Source: Chloroflexi bacterium HGW-Chloroflexi-3 (GTDB lineage: Bacteria; Chloroflexota; Anaerolineae; Anaerolineales; Anaerolineaceae). Taken from it: a stretch of DNA of 64,000 nt. Shown piece after piece: positions 43,467 through 51,486 of this stretch; the stretch's first letter is position 1; each line of letters begins with the position of its first letter. The stretch covers positions 124,001 to 188,000 of the forward strand of contig PHBX01000011.1 of NCBI GenBank assembly GCA_002842045.1, written 5' to 3'. The notes beneath the pieces were generated by a model. That model worked only from the letters and a program-made list of their open reading frames with translations. It had not been told where the DNA came from and made no database searches. Position numbers and translations under genes: made by a program.

Positions 43467-46341
43467 TGGATGCTCCTTCGCTGTATGTTTTTGAGTGCAA
43501 AGTCAATATGCTTATCGAATTATGTTTGCGTCTCCGAATTTGCCAGAATCCATATAATCCAAAAAGTATTATTGCTTCGATAACATAAATACTGATTTCC
43601 CAGAATGACTGTTGTTTGGTGTCCAGGGGGATTAACACCCGGGTAGCTGACCCTCGTGAACGAATTGATAATAAATCCGTATCTTCAACAGACCAGTCAA
43701 CGGTATTCTGTAATAGACGCAAATTATTTACGACATAATCCTGCGTTAATCGAGATGATAGTTGCAGTGGAAAATCATCAATGAAACCTGCACTACCAAA
43801 AACCACCAGACGGCTGTTGGCGGAAGATTGACTGATGGTTGTGAAGCCTGGGTTGGAATTAACCGTTCCATCAGGGTTAGTAAGCGTAGGAGCAGGTTTG
43901 TCTTTGAAGAAAGATTCAAATGATCCCTGCATCGAAATTGCCAATGGAAAAGTTGACCGAATTTCAGCGATATCAAATCCGAGCTCAGGATAACTTTCAA
44001 AATCAGGTTGGATATTGGTACTGGTGGATGTCCAGGCATCATTACTGGAACTGAGCAAGACGGTTGTCTGGCGTTGTTCAGTGAGATCTTTTTGGATTTG
44101 AACTGGAGAAGCCCAGTTCATACTGATGGCTGGTAATCCTGAGACAATCAGATTTTCTCCAGCCATCATTTCTGGTCGGACATCCACAAAATATGGATAA
44201 TCAACAGCCTGAATTTCCTGAACCTGGACCTGACCAACATTTCGATTGACTGCCACCGGGAAAGCGGCATTTTGAGAGTCCATTACCAATTGATTCTGAA
44301 CAAAGATCCCATAGGAATTGAGCATTTCGATTAAACCAGTTTCAATAGGGGTCAATGTCAGGAAACCACCGAAATAATCAGCATCCAATTTGTAAGGGCT
44401 GATTGCCAGTATGACTGCACCACCACGCATGAGGAATTGATCGATTGCATATTGCTCAAATTCTCCTAAATTTTGTGGCGCAATGATAACAACTGCATCG
44501 AAATTATCCGGAATTCTTCCAGTACTGAGATCAACGTACTGAAGTTCGTAATCACTGTTTAACTGTTCCAGGGCAAATCGATAACTGGAAATCGCTTGTT
44601 GGGTCTGGCCATAAATATCCTGGGTGGTGGTGGGTGGCGTCCAGATGCCGATCACTTTCAGAAATCCACTTGAAGTTCGTTTCAAAGCAGATTCGATTGC
44701 CAGGCGAATATCGGCCTCATTTGCTTCTGTGGGTGGATAGATGATCTGAGCCTGATTGCCATTTTGTAGCAGGAGGTGGAAGAAATAGGAATCCTGAGAG
44801 AATAAAGCGATTGGATAAGGTTCAATTCCTAATTCTTCGATCAATTGTTGACGTGGTATCGAAGACCCCTCAACATCCGGGTCTACAATTTCGAAAACTA
44901 ATTTACCATTCGACTCATCCTGAATTTGTATGGCGATCTGGTTGATGAGCACAACAATTTCATTTTCATTTTCTGGTAACAAGTTTTGAGATAGGAGTAA
45001 TGTTAACTTAACCGGTTCCTCGATTTCAGCCAGTATTGAATCGATACTCTGAAAACCGTAAACCGTCTTTTTTACTGCAGAAGTCAGGTTGTACTCGAGG
45101 TTTTTCAGACTGACATTCACCCCGGATGCTGTCTGTTGTACTTCAATTAGATCTTCCAATCCAATCACGATAGATTGATCGCCATAACGTACCAGAATAT
45201 CAAAATACGCATTGATGATAGAAGATTCGTTTCTTCCAGCGATTTGAAAAGGTGTTGGTTGGATTCCATAAGCCTGGTTGGCTTCCGTTTCAATTTCCGG
45301 GTCGTCAATCGGATCAATGACCTCAGCAGAAATCATCCCCCGGGAAGCGATTTCGTATTCTTTGAGCATATCGCTTATTTGTGGAATGAGTGGAGAAAGC
45401 AAGGGGTGAGTTTTTTCACTTAGGTAAGCACGAATGAGGAGTTGTTCGGGTAATGTGGAAGTCAAATCTCTGGTCGTTTGAGAAATGGTGAATTCTTTTT
45501 GAGATGTCAAATCCAAACGCAAACCATACAATGGATAGATCCAGATATTAATTGCAATCAAATTCAGGCAAATTAATGCAGTGGTTCGCATGGTTGTAAC
45601 ACGGTATTTCGTAGCTTGCTGAGACCAGCGCAAATGATCAATTGAGAGTACGTTTAATACAATGAAAAATGTACTTAATGAGCCGTAATACACCAGGTCA
45701 CGAACATCAATAACACCACGCTGTATACTTTCAAAGCGGCTACCAGTGCCTATTGCTCGAAAAATTTCGACCAAAGAGCTCGGGAAAAAACTTGTAAAAA
45801 AAGAACTACCAATCAGATAAAAAGCCCCTCCTGTTATAACAGTCAGGATCAAGGCCACAATCTGATTATCGGTTCTTGAGGAAATGAACAAACCGATGGA
45901 CGCGTATGCGGTGGCAATTAAGATGGATGCCAGATACCCACCTATGACTGGACCCCAATCCAGATTACCCAAAATGGATACCATGATGGGGAACGGTAAA
46001 GTTAATAATAATGCGATTCCAATCATACTCATGACGGCCAGAAATTTACCTAATACAAGCTGCACATGGCTGGTTGGTAATGAAAGCAATATCTCCAGTG
46101 TTCCTGACCGCTGTTCTTCACTCCATTGACGCATGGTCAGAGCTGCAATTAAGAAAATCATCAAGACTGGAATCCAGGAAAATAAAGAACGAATATCAGC
46201 TATGCCCCTGGCAAAAAATCCCTCAACTGTGAAGAATATGATCGCAATTGCAGCTAAATATGTTCCTAAGAAGATTACAGCCAATAAGGAATTAAAGTAA
46301 CTATTCAGTTCTTTGCGTGTGATTGCCAAAATTTGTTTCAT
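43459..46341 (-). CDS. Fused GldF-like ABC permease and GldG-like protein
   Basis: A protein of 960 residues. Residues 1-245 are an ABC-2 permease with six helices (ITRKELNSYFNSLLAVIF, MRQWSEEQRSGTLEILLSLP). After another helix (ALICLNLIAINIWIYPLYGL) the large GldG-type region begins (LTSQKEFTISQTTRDLTSTL), with NSNPGF-type stretches and the GldG/IFT52-like part (FDAVVIIAPQNLGEFEQYAIDQFLMRGGAVILAI). The last helix lies near the C-terminus (ISIYVIEAIILFGLYGFWQI). ATG 46341 has GAGGTG four bases upstream. In Bacteroidetes GldF and GldG are separate gliding proteins; here they are fused and gliding is not implied. Confidence 0.85.
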   Translation of the reverse strand: MKQILAITRKELNSYFNSLLAVIFLGTYLAAIAIIFFTVEGFFARGIADIRSLFSWIPVLMIFLIAALTMRQWSEEQRSGTLEILLSLPTSHVQLVLGKFLAVMSMIGIALLLTLPFPIMVSILGNLDWGPVIGGYLASILIATAYASIGLFISSRTDNQIVALILTVITGGAFYLIGSSFFTSFFPSSLVEIFRAIGTGSRFESIQRGVIDVRDLVYYGSLSTFFIVLNVLSIDHLRWSQQATKYRVTTMRTTALICLNLIAINIWIYPLYGLRLDLTSQKEFTISQTTRDLTSTLPEQLLIRAYLSEKTHPLLSPLIPQISDMLKEYEIASRGMISAEVIDPIDDPEIETEANQAYGIQPTPFQIAGRNESSIINAYFDILVRYGDQSIVIGLEDLIEVQQTASGVNVSLKNLEYNLTSAVKKTVYGFQSIDSILAEIEEPVKLTLLLSQNLLPENENEIVVLINQIAIQIQDESNGKLVFEIVDPDVEGSSIPRQQLIEELGIEPYPIALFSQDSYFFHLLLQNGNQAQIIYPPTEANEADIRLAIESALKRTSSGFLKVIGIWTPPTTTQDIYGQTQQAISSYRFALEQLNSDYELQYVDLSTGRIPDNFDAVVIIAPQNLGEFEQYAIDQFLMRGGAVILAISPYKLDADYFGGFLTLTPIETGLIEMLNSYGIFVQNQLVMDSQNAAFPVAVNRNVGQVQVQEIQAVDYPYFVDVRPEMMAGENLIVSGLPAISMNWASPVQIQKDLTEQRQTTVLLSSSNDAWTSTSTNIQPDFESYPELGFDIAEIRSTFPLAISMQGSFESFFKDKPAPTLTNPDGTVNSNPGFTTISQSSANSRLVVFGSAGFIDDFPLQLSSRLTQDYVVNNLRLLQNTVDWSVEDTDLLSIRSRGSATRVLIPLDTKQQSFWEISIYVIEAIILFGLYGFWQIRRRKHNSISILTLHSKTYSEGASNE

Positions 46342-46349
46342 CGTACACC

Positions 46350-47270
46350 TCACTCTGCGATGGCGAGTTCATTGAAAATCGATTCAAGAGTGTGAACATC
46401 CTTACGCAGTTCACGTAATGGCCAATTTTTTTCCACTGATAGCTGGAATATTTTTGGTGTGATGTCTGAGTCCGGTTGACCCTGTATGTAATAAAGCGGA
46501 TAATTATTCTGACCTGTTTCTCTTGTTACCCCTACCACTCCATTTAACTGTTTTAATAGTTTTTCTGTGTCGGGGCGATCTTCATCCAGAACCAAAATGG
46601 CATTATCTGTATTTGAAAGATCGGATAAGTGTGAATCAGCTTTGATCTTGCCATTCATAATCATAATAACCCGGTCACAAAGCGCTTCCACTTCAGAGAG
46701 AATATGGGTGGAGAACAGAATGGTACTTTGTTGCGCAAGATTTTTTATTAATTGTCGGATTTCGATAATTTGTGTTGGATCCAGTCCGACAGTTGGCTCA
46801 TCGAGGATGAGAATTTCTGGTTTATGTATGATTGCCTGTGCCAGGCCTACCCTTTGACGCATACCTTTACTGAGCTGTCCGATGGGTCGGGTGACAACAT
46901 CGTCCAGATTGACAGCATGAATTGCATCAATGATGGCTGGAATTTGTTGTTCAGGGTTAATCAGACGCATGTCCGCCATCATTTGTAAATAATCCTGGAC
47001 TGTTAAGTCAGGATATAAAGGTGCATTTTCAGGTAAGTAACCAATTTTGGCCTGCACCTTTGAACGATCCCTTACGATATCCAATCCATTAATGGAAACA
47101 GAACCACTGTCTGGTTCCAAAACACCGGTGATCATTTTCATCAGCGTCGTTTTGCCTGCTCCATTAGGTCCGAGTAAGCCAACAATTTCACCTTTTTGGA
47201 TATCAATGTTTGTAGATTGAAGTGCCTGAATTTCACCGTACGATTTGGATAAATTACGAATTTCAATCAT
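46350..47270 (-). CDS. ABC transporter ATP-binding protein (GldA-like)
   Basis: An ATPase of 306 residues. Walker A is GPNGAGKTT near residue 34, the Q-loop is GYLPENAPLY, the ABC signature is LSKGMRQRVGLAQA near residue 130, Walker B is LILDEPTVGLDP, and the switch histidine is in FSTHILSE. The C-terminal 90 residues are an ABC-2-type extension (VVGVTRETGQNNYPLYYI). ATG 47270 has GGGAGG four bases upstream, whereas the longer frame would start before it. It powers the fused permease, whose start is eight bases downstream. Confidence 0.92.
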   Translation of the reverse strand: MIEIRNLSKSYGEIQALQSTNIDIQKGEIVGLLGPNGAGKTTLMKMITGVLEPDSGSVSINGLDIVRDRSKVQAKIGYLPENAPLYPDLTVQDYLQMMADMRLINPEQQIPAIIDAIHAVNLDDVVTRPIGQLSKGMRQRVGLAQAIIHKPEILILDEPTVGLDPTQIIEIRQLIKNLAQQSTILFSTHILSEVEALCDRVIMIMNGKIKADSHLSDLSNTDNAILVLDEDRPDTEKLLKQLNGVVGVTRETGQNNYPLYYIQGQPDSDITPKIFQLSVEKNWPLRELRKDVHTLESIFNELAIAE

Positions 47271-47352
47271 TGTGCCTCCCATGTTTTGAAATCAGGATAT
47301 TTACTCAATTAATGTACTACTATTTTTGTAATAATTCCATTAGAGATTTATT

Positions 47353-47386
47353 AAAAAACACCTATTTTTCCTGAGAAAATAGGTGT
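47353..47386 (-). terminator. Terminator of the DegV/DUF1295/TspO operon
   Basis: ACACCTATTTT and AAAATAGGTGT form an 11-bp stem with a minus-strand T-run, 27 bases after the TspO-like stop. Confidence 0.88.
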
Positions 47387-47412
47387 ATTTTGTTGATTGG
47401 ATAAATTAAATC

Positions 47413-48189
47413 TCAGGATCGTTTATACCGGGCGATTAGTTGTTTTCTTCGGAGAACACCACGAGCAATCACCAGGAAAATTCCCAGAATGGCTGAACCT
47501 GCCCAGGCAGTGGTGGTGACAACATTATCACCACTCCCATTTTGTGTAATTCCAATGAATGCCCAGATGAGCACCAATGTGTAAAAAACCTCAGAGCGTT
47601 TTAATGTCATTATTAGCCCTAAGATTACGCCTACCAGAAGAACGATAACGGTCCAGATAGTTTCACTGAGACCAAAACCATCCCAATTCAAGTCCAACAA
47701 GAAGACGGAAGCATTTGCAATTGTGGCGACAGATATCCAACCGAGATAAATACTGAACGGCATATCTACCAGCCAGCGTTCATTAAGAGAGATTTTGCCA
47801 GTTCCAATACCCAATCGCAGGTAAATGACCACCAATGAGACCAATAAGCCGAGCATGAGCAGCATCGACAATGGAAATAATAAATAATGCCAGGCAAAAA
47901 TCCAACCGCCGTTAAAAAGATTTGCCAGAATAAACCAGATTCCGACACGATCAAGTCTTGCATTCTCTTTTTGTGCGGGTAATACCTGGTAGACTGCGAA
48001 AACCGCCAACGTCAAATAAATAACACCCCAAATAGCGAAGACATATCCGGCTGGGGTGAATAAGGCCCCGAAAGAATCACTCACTTCTCCGGTTTGGAGA
48101 TTATTGATCGGCAGAATATTTGCTAGTGCATTGACAGTGATCGTTGCCAGTAAAGAAATAAGATTAAGAATGCGAATTATTTTCATCAT
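47413..48189 (-). CDS. TspO/MBR-like tryptophan-rich membrane protein
   Basis: A 258-residue protein with about seven hydrophobic helices. It has the TspO-type pattern FTPAGYVFAIWGVIYLTLAVFAVYQ (around residue 45-70, split), FNGGWIFAWHYLLFP, and a conserved WISVATIANASVFL. It is longer than classical TspO (about 160 residues) and belongs to the larger tryptophan-rich sensory group. Such proteins bind porphyrins and isoprenoids. ATG 48189 overlaps the DUF1295 stop (ATGA), so both are translated together. The function here is unknown. Confidence 0.78.
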   Translation of the reverse strand: MMKIIRILNLISLLATITVNALANILPINNLQTGEVSDSFGALFTPAGYVFAIWGVIYLTLAVFAVYQVLPAQKENARLDRVGIWFILANLFNGGWIFAWHYLLFPLSMLLMLGLLVSLVVIYLRLGIGTGKISLNERWLVDMPFSIYLGWISVATIANASVFLLDLNWDGFGLSETIWTVIVLLVGVILGLIMTLKRSEVFYTLVLIWAFIGITQNGSGDNVVTTTAWAGSAILGIFLVIARGVLRRKQLIARYKRS

Positions 48190-48995
48190 ATACCTCTTAG
48201 AATAAATATTGATTTTTTCGGAAACCAGGGGATGAAGGCATTGGTTGTCTCCATGTATTCTTTGTATCCGGGTTTTTTCTCTGCCATTGATTTTTCTAAC
48301 ATAGCGACACCCGAAACTTTAATAAGGAAATAAGACATGATAATGGGGCTGAAGATCGTCAGGAAACCGAGAGTGGAGCCGGCAGCAATCAGGTAGAACC
48401 CCCACCATTGCGCTGAGTCGCCGAAGTAATTCGGATGTCGGGTGTAACGCCACACACCGGTATTTAATAACCTACCTTTGTTGGATGGGTCTTTTTTAAA
48501 GTTTTCCAGCTGAATATCTCCCACTGTTTCAAAAAAGAAACCGATTGCCCAAATAATGATCCCTATAATTTCTAACAAACCAATGCTGGCTGGTGTGGAT
48601 GTTGCCTGAGTGTGAATTAATGGGGCGGAGATGAGAAACATCAGGGTGCCTTGCAGCATAAATGTCTGCAGGTAGCTATACCACCACCATTTTATCCCAT
48701 ACTTTTTTCTCCAGGCGGCATAACGGAAATCTTCAGGTTTCCCTTTGTTTCGCAAGAAGATATGGGTTGTCAGGCGTAGACCCCAAAGCGTGACCAGGAT
48801 ATTGACGATCCATTTGCGGGTCATAAATTCTTCAGGAGTTACAAAAAATGCTACCCAATTGACTACAACAAAACCAAAACCCCAGATGATATCAACAATG
48901 CTGGTGTTTTTTAATTTCAAACTCAATAACCACATCAGGGTCATCAAAAACCAGATGGTTAATGCTGCCAGTCCATAGACAGACCAGTAACCCAT
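48186..48995 (-). CDS. DUF1295 membrane protein (steroid 5-alpha-reductase-like)
   Basis: A 269-residue multi-pass protein of DUF1295, distantly related to steroid 5-alpha reductases and isoprenylcysteine methyltransferases. The family motifs are visible: SIVDIIWGFGFV, LWGLRLTTHIFLRNKGKPEDFRY, LQTFMLQG and the C-terminal TGVWRYTRHPNYFGDSAQWWGFYL at about residues 193-216 shown in parts. It likely reduces or methylates a hydrophobic compound. It follows the DegV gene with no gap and overlaps the TspO-like gene by four bases, making a three-gene operon. Substrate unknown. Confidence 0.88.
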   Translation of the reverse strand: MGYWSVYGLAALTIWFLMTLMWLLSLKLKNTSIVDIIWGFGFVVVNWVAFFVTPEEFMTRKWIVNILVTLWGLRLTTHIFLRNKGKPEDFRYAAWRKKYGIKWWWYSYLQTFMLQGTLMFLISAPLIHTQATSTPASIGLLEIIGIIIWAIGFFFETVGDIQLENFKKDPSNKGRLLNTGVWRYTRHPNYFGDSAQWWGFYLIAAGSTLGFLTIFSPIIMSYFLIKVSGVAMLEKSMAEKKPGYKEYMETTNAFIPWFPKKSIFILRGI

Positions 48996-49739
48996 TTAAT
49001 TCTCCTGCCCTTTATTAGTCATTCCATGGATGTTATTTCGAAATTTATTTACTCGCTCTCGGAGATTGGAGAACTTCGATTCAAACAGTGGCTTATGAAT
49101 CTCTTTTTGAATGGAAACAATACATATTGTTCCTGGACCAACATGCGCCCCGATAGCAGGAGTTACAGAAGAGATGATGGGTTCTATACCTGGCCAAATA
49201 TCCTGTAATTCATCCCGAATCTGTAATGCGTTCTGATACGCATCGGTGTGGATAATTCCAACGATTTCAGCTGGACCTAATTCCCTGGCAATTTCCAAAA
49301 AGCGCTGATGGGCTTTCTTTCTGATGCGTTTCATTTCCACTCCGGAAATACCATTGGTCATTTTGGTTATTGGTTTGATTTCCAGAAGATTTCCAATGCC
49401 AAGCATTGCAAAAGAAAGACGGCCACCGCGTCTCAAATATTCAAGCGTTTCGAGCTTGGCAAAGGCATTGGTAAGTGGTTTTTTCTTGAGTATCTCTGGT
49501 TCCACCTCATCCAGACTGGCACCTTTTTTGGCCAGTTTCGCTCCAATTAAAGCCAGTAAACCTAACCCCATACAGAGCTGACCGGAGTCGATGACTCGAA
49601 CTGGAACGGCATCAAAAGCATCAGCGGCTATTTTTGCCACGTTGTTTATATTACTTAAAGTTTCAGAAAAGTGGATGGAAATTATTCCATCTGCACCTGC
49701 GTCTGCCAGTTTTTGATAAGCAGTTATGAAAGCATCCAT
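48996..49739 (-). CDS. DegV-family protein lacking the usual N-terminal part
   Basis: A 247-residue protein of the DegV/FakB fatty-acid-binding fold. The visible part starts at the middle of the first domain (DGIISIHFSETLSNINNVAKIAA), then VIDSGQLCMGLGLLAL, LEYLRRGGRLSFAMLGIGNLLEIKP and the final EIVGIIHTDAYQNAL and IGAHVGPGTICIV. The first 75-80 residues, with the DSTAD-type start and the TSQPS segment, are missing. GGAAAGGAAAA immediately precedes ATG 49739 and a TATAAT lies at 49780-49785, so the short form is what is expressed. It may not bind fatty acids as normal. Confidence 0.8.
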   Translation of the reverse strand: MDAFITAYQKLADAGADGIISIHFSETLSNINNVAKIAADAFDAVPVRVIDSGQLCMGLGLLALIGAKLAKKGASLDEVEPEILKKKPLTNAFAKLETLEYLRRGGRLSFAMLGIGNLLEIKPITKMTNGISGVEMKRIRKKAHQRFLEIARELGPAEIVGIIHTDAYQNALQIRDELQDIWPGIEPIISSVTPAIGAHVGPGTICIVSIQKEIHKPLFESKFSNLRERVNKFRNNIHGMTNKGQEN

Positions 49740-49779
49740 TCATTTTCCTTTCCTGGCACATAATCGTAATTTAAACAAA

Positions 49780-49785
49780 ATTATA
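49780..49785 (-). promoter_or_regulatory. -10 element of the short degV operon
   Basis: A perfect TATAAT on the minus strand 40 bases before ATG 49739; no strong -35. Its place excludes an undetected longer N-terminus in the same frame from this transcript. Confidence 0.45.
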
Positions 49786-49909
49786 ACAAGCCAAAATAAA
49801 ATAAATCAGACTTTGTACAATCTTTGTATAATCCAGTCAAATTCTCTGATAATTTAATTGTATGGGAAAATTTGAATTGTTGTTTATAAATACACTCATA
49901 TTGATAATT

Positions 49910-50341
49910 TCAGGCTACATGTTGATCGACAATACCGCCTGAATTTCCACGTGAAGAGTTTTCATGGTGAACTTGATCAGGATTGACTTCAAGCACTTCT
50001 GGCGTGTATATGGGGAGTATCAACAACTGCCCAACAGCATCACCAGGTTTGATTTTCAAAGGATGATCACTGATGTTTGCCACCTTCACTAAAATTTCCC
50101 CCTGATAACCTGCATCGACCACACCTGCACCCAGCAGATGGTTGTTGCGTCCTTTTGGTTTGAGTAAACCTACAAAACCGTTGGTTATTTCCAGCGTTAT
50201 GCCGGTGCTGACAATTGATGCCGAATGAGGTTCAATAACGATATTACAATTGGCGTAGATATCCAAACCAGCGTCAGCCGGATGTTTTCGGGTGGGAAGA
50301 AAGGCACTTGGATCTATTTTGGCAATTTTGATAGTTTTCAT
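49910..50341 (-). CDS. dut: dUTP diphosphatase
   Basis: A 143-residue trimeric dUTPase, which splits dUTP into dUMP and pyrophosphate. Motif 1 is DAGLDIYA, motif 2 LKPKGRNN, motif 3 AGVVDAGYQGEI, motif 4 GDAVGQLLILPI and motif 5 SSRGNSGG. Motif 2 usually reads (A/G)RSG; here it is KGRNN, and in motif 5 the aromatic residue of RGxxGFG is absent, so substrate stacking may be changed. It might be an outlier with changed kinetics or a dCTP-deaminase/dUTPase-type member. Lone gene. Confidence 0.85.
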   Translation of the reverse strand: MKTIKIAKIDPSAFLPTRKHPADAGLDIYANCNIVIEPHSASIVSTGITLEITNGFVGLLKPKGRNNHLLGAGVVDAGYQGEILVKVANISDHPLKIKPGDAVGQLLILPIYTPEVLEVNPDQVHHENSSRGNSGGIVDQHVA

Positions 50342-50389
50342 GATACCTCTGTATTAGATTAGATGTGATTTTCGGAAAAAGAATAATTA

Positions 50390-51301
50390 TCACCACTCTG
50401 ATAGGTCGCGATCCAGAATATCAGCCAGTTTCTCAATATCTTGCTTAAAAAAATTCTGTAGTTCCTGGCGAAACTCAGGATCTAATGATATTTTTTTTGC
50501 TTGAGTTACATTCAATTTCTCGATACGATTATAAAACACAGAAAAACTTTTCATAAAATCCGGACCAAACAATGATATGAAATTCATGAAAGGTTTATAA
50601 ACAAATTGAGGAGGATGAAATAAGGTTGCCATGAGTTTTGAACGGTTTTCAAAACTCGCATTGATAGACGGAAACTCCTGCCGTCTATCGGATGGTACAC
50701 CGATAAACCTCAGGATTTCTTCGTATATAATTTTAGGTTCTTTACGAAAATCTTCAAAAATTATGATCAAAACCTGATTACGGGGGAATATTTCCAAAAG
50801 TTTTTCTACATACTTACCGAACAATCCCAATTCGCCATACTGGATTAACTCTGGCTGGCGGCAGCTCTTGGGGATATTATTTCCAGATAAACGTTGTTTT
50901 TGTAATGCCCAGGCTTTCCTTAGATCCTTTTGATCTTCTCTTAGTAAGCTTAGATTTAATTGATGGAAGGATTGCACAAAATCAATTGGATTCCGCAGAC
51001 TGAGAATAATTCTTGCATTTGGATCAAAAGAAAGCATATTTGAAAATGCAACTTTGGAGTAAAGATAAAATGGGCTTGCTTCACCAATTGCTAGGTGGGT
51101 TGAATTGGCTTTTGAAAAAACATGCAGATAATCTTCTTTTGATTTGAAAGAAATTTTTTGTACATGCGGAAAATCATGCGCAAAATAATTCAATTCCTTT
51201 ACTTCGGACATGAAGATTTGTGGATGCTGGTTCAGGTAGTGGTAAAGCGCAGTTGTTCCGCATCTGGGGGCACCAGCGATAAAAAAATTTGGTTGTTTCA
51301 T
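50390..51301 (-). CDS. Sulfotransferase
   Basis: A 303-residue PAPS-dependent sulfotransferase. The 5'-phosphosulfate loop is FFIAGAPRCGTTALYHYL at residues about 6-23, and the 3'-phosphate segment is IILSLRNPIDFVQSF with the key Arg and Ser. KELNYFAHDF follows the first motif. Relatives in bacteria sulfate polysaccharides or lipids. No signal peptide is evident. ATG 51301 is preferred, as the frame starting with TTG two codons earlier has no better site. It is alone, 48 bases upstream of dut on the same strand. Confidence 0.88.
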   Translation of the reverse strand: MKQPNFFIAGAPRCGTTALYHYLNQHPQIFMSEVKELNYFAHDFPHVQKISFKSKEDYLHVFSKANSTHLAIGEASPFYLYSKVAFSNMLSFDPNARIILSLRNPIDFVQSFHQLNLSLLREDQKDLRKAWALQKQRLSGNNIPKSCRQPELIQYGELGLFGKYVEKLLEIFPRNQVLIIIFEDFRKEPKIIYEEILRFIGVPSDRRQEFPSINASFENRSKLMATLFHPPQFVYKPFMNFISLFGPDFMKSFSVFYNRIEKLNVTQAKKISLDPEFRQELQNFFKQDIEKLADILDRDLSEW

Positions 51302-51486
51302 GTACAAAAAGGATCCATCATTGTTTCAGGGCATAAAATTGGGTTAATTATACTGTAGGAAATATCGTGTCGGTATTTGTCACCGTTCTAAGAAAGTATT
51401 CTTATTTCATTAAGGATGGAGGAGTACTTCAAGGTCATTTATTCTTAATCATGTAGAAAAATGTCAGGTTTTATGAGCTTATGATA

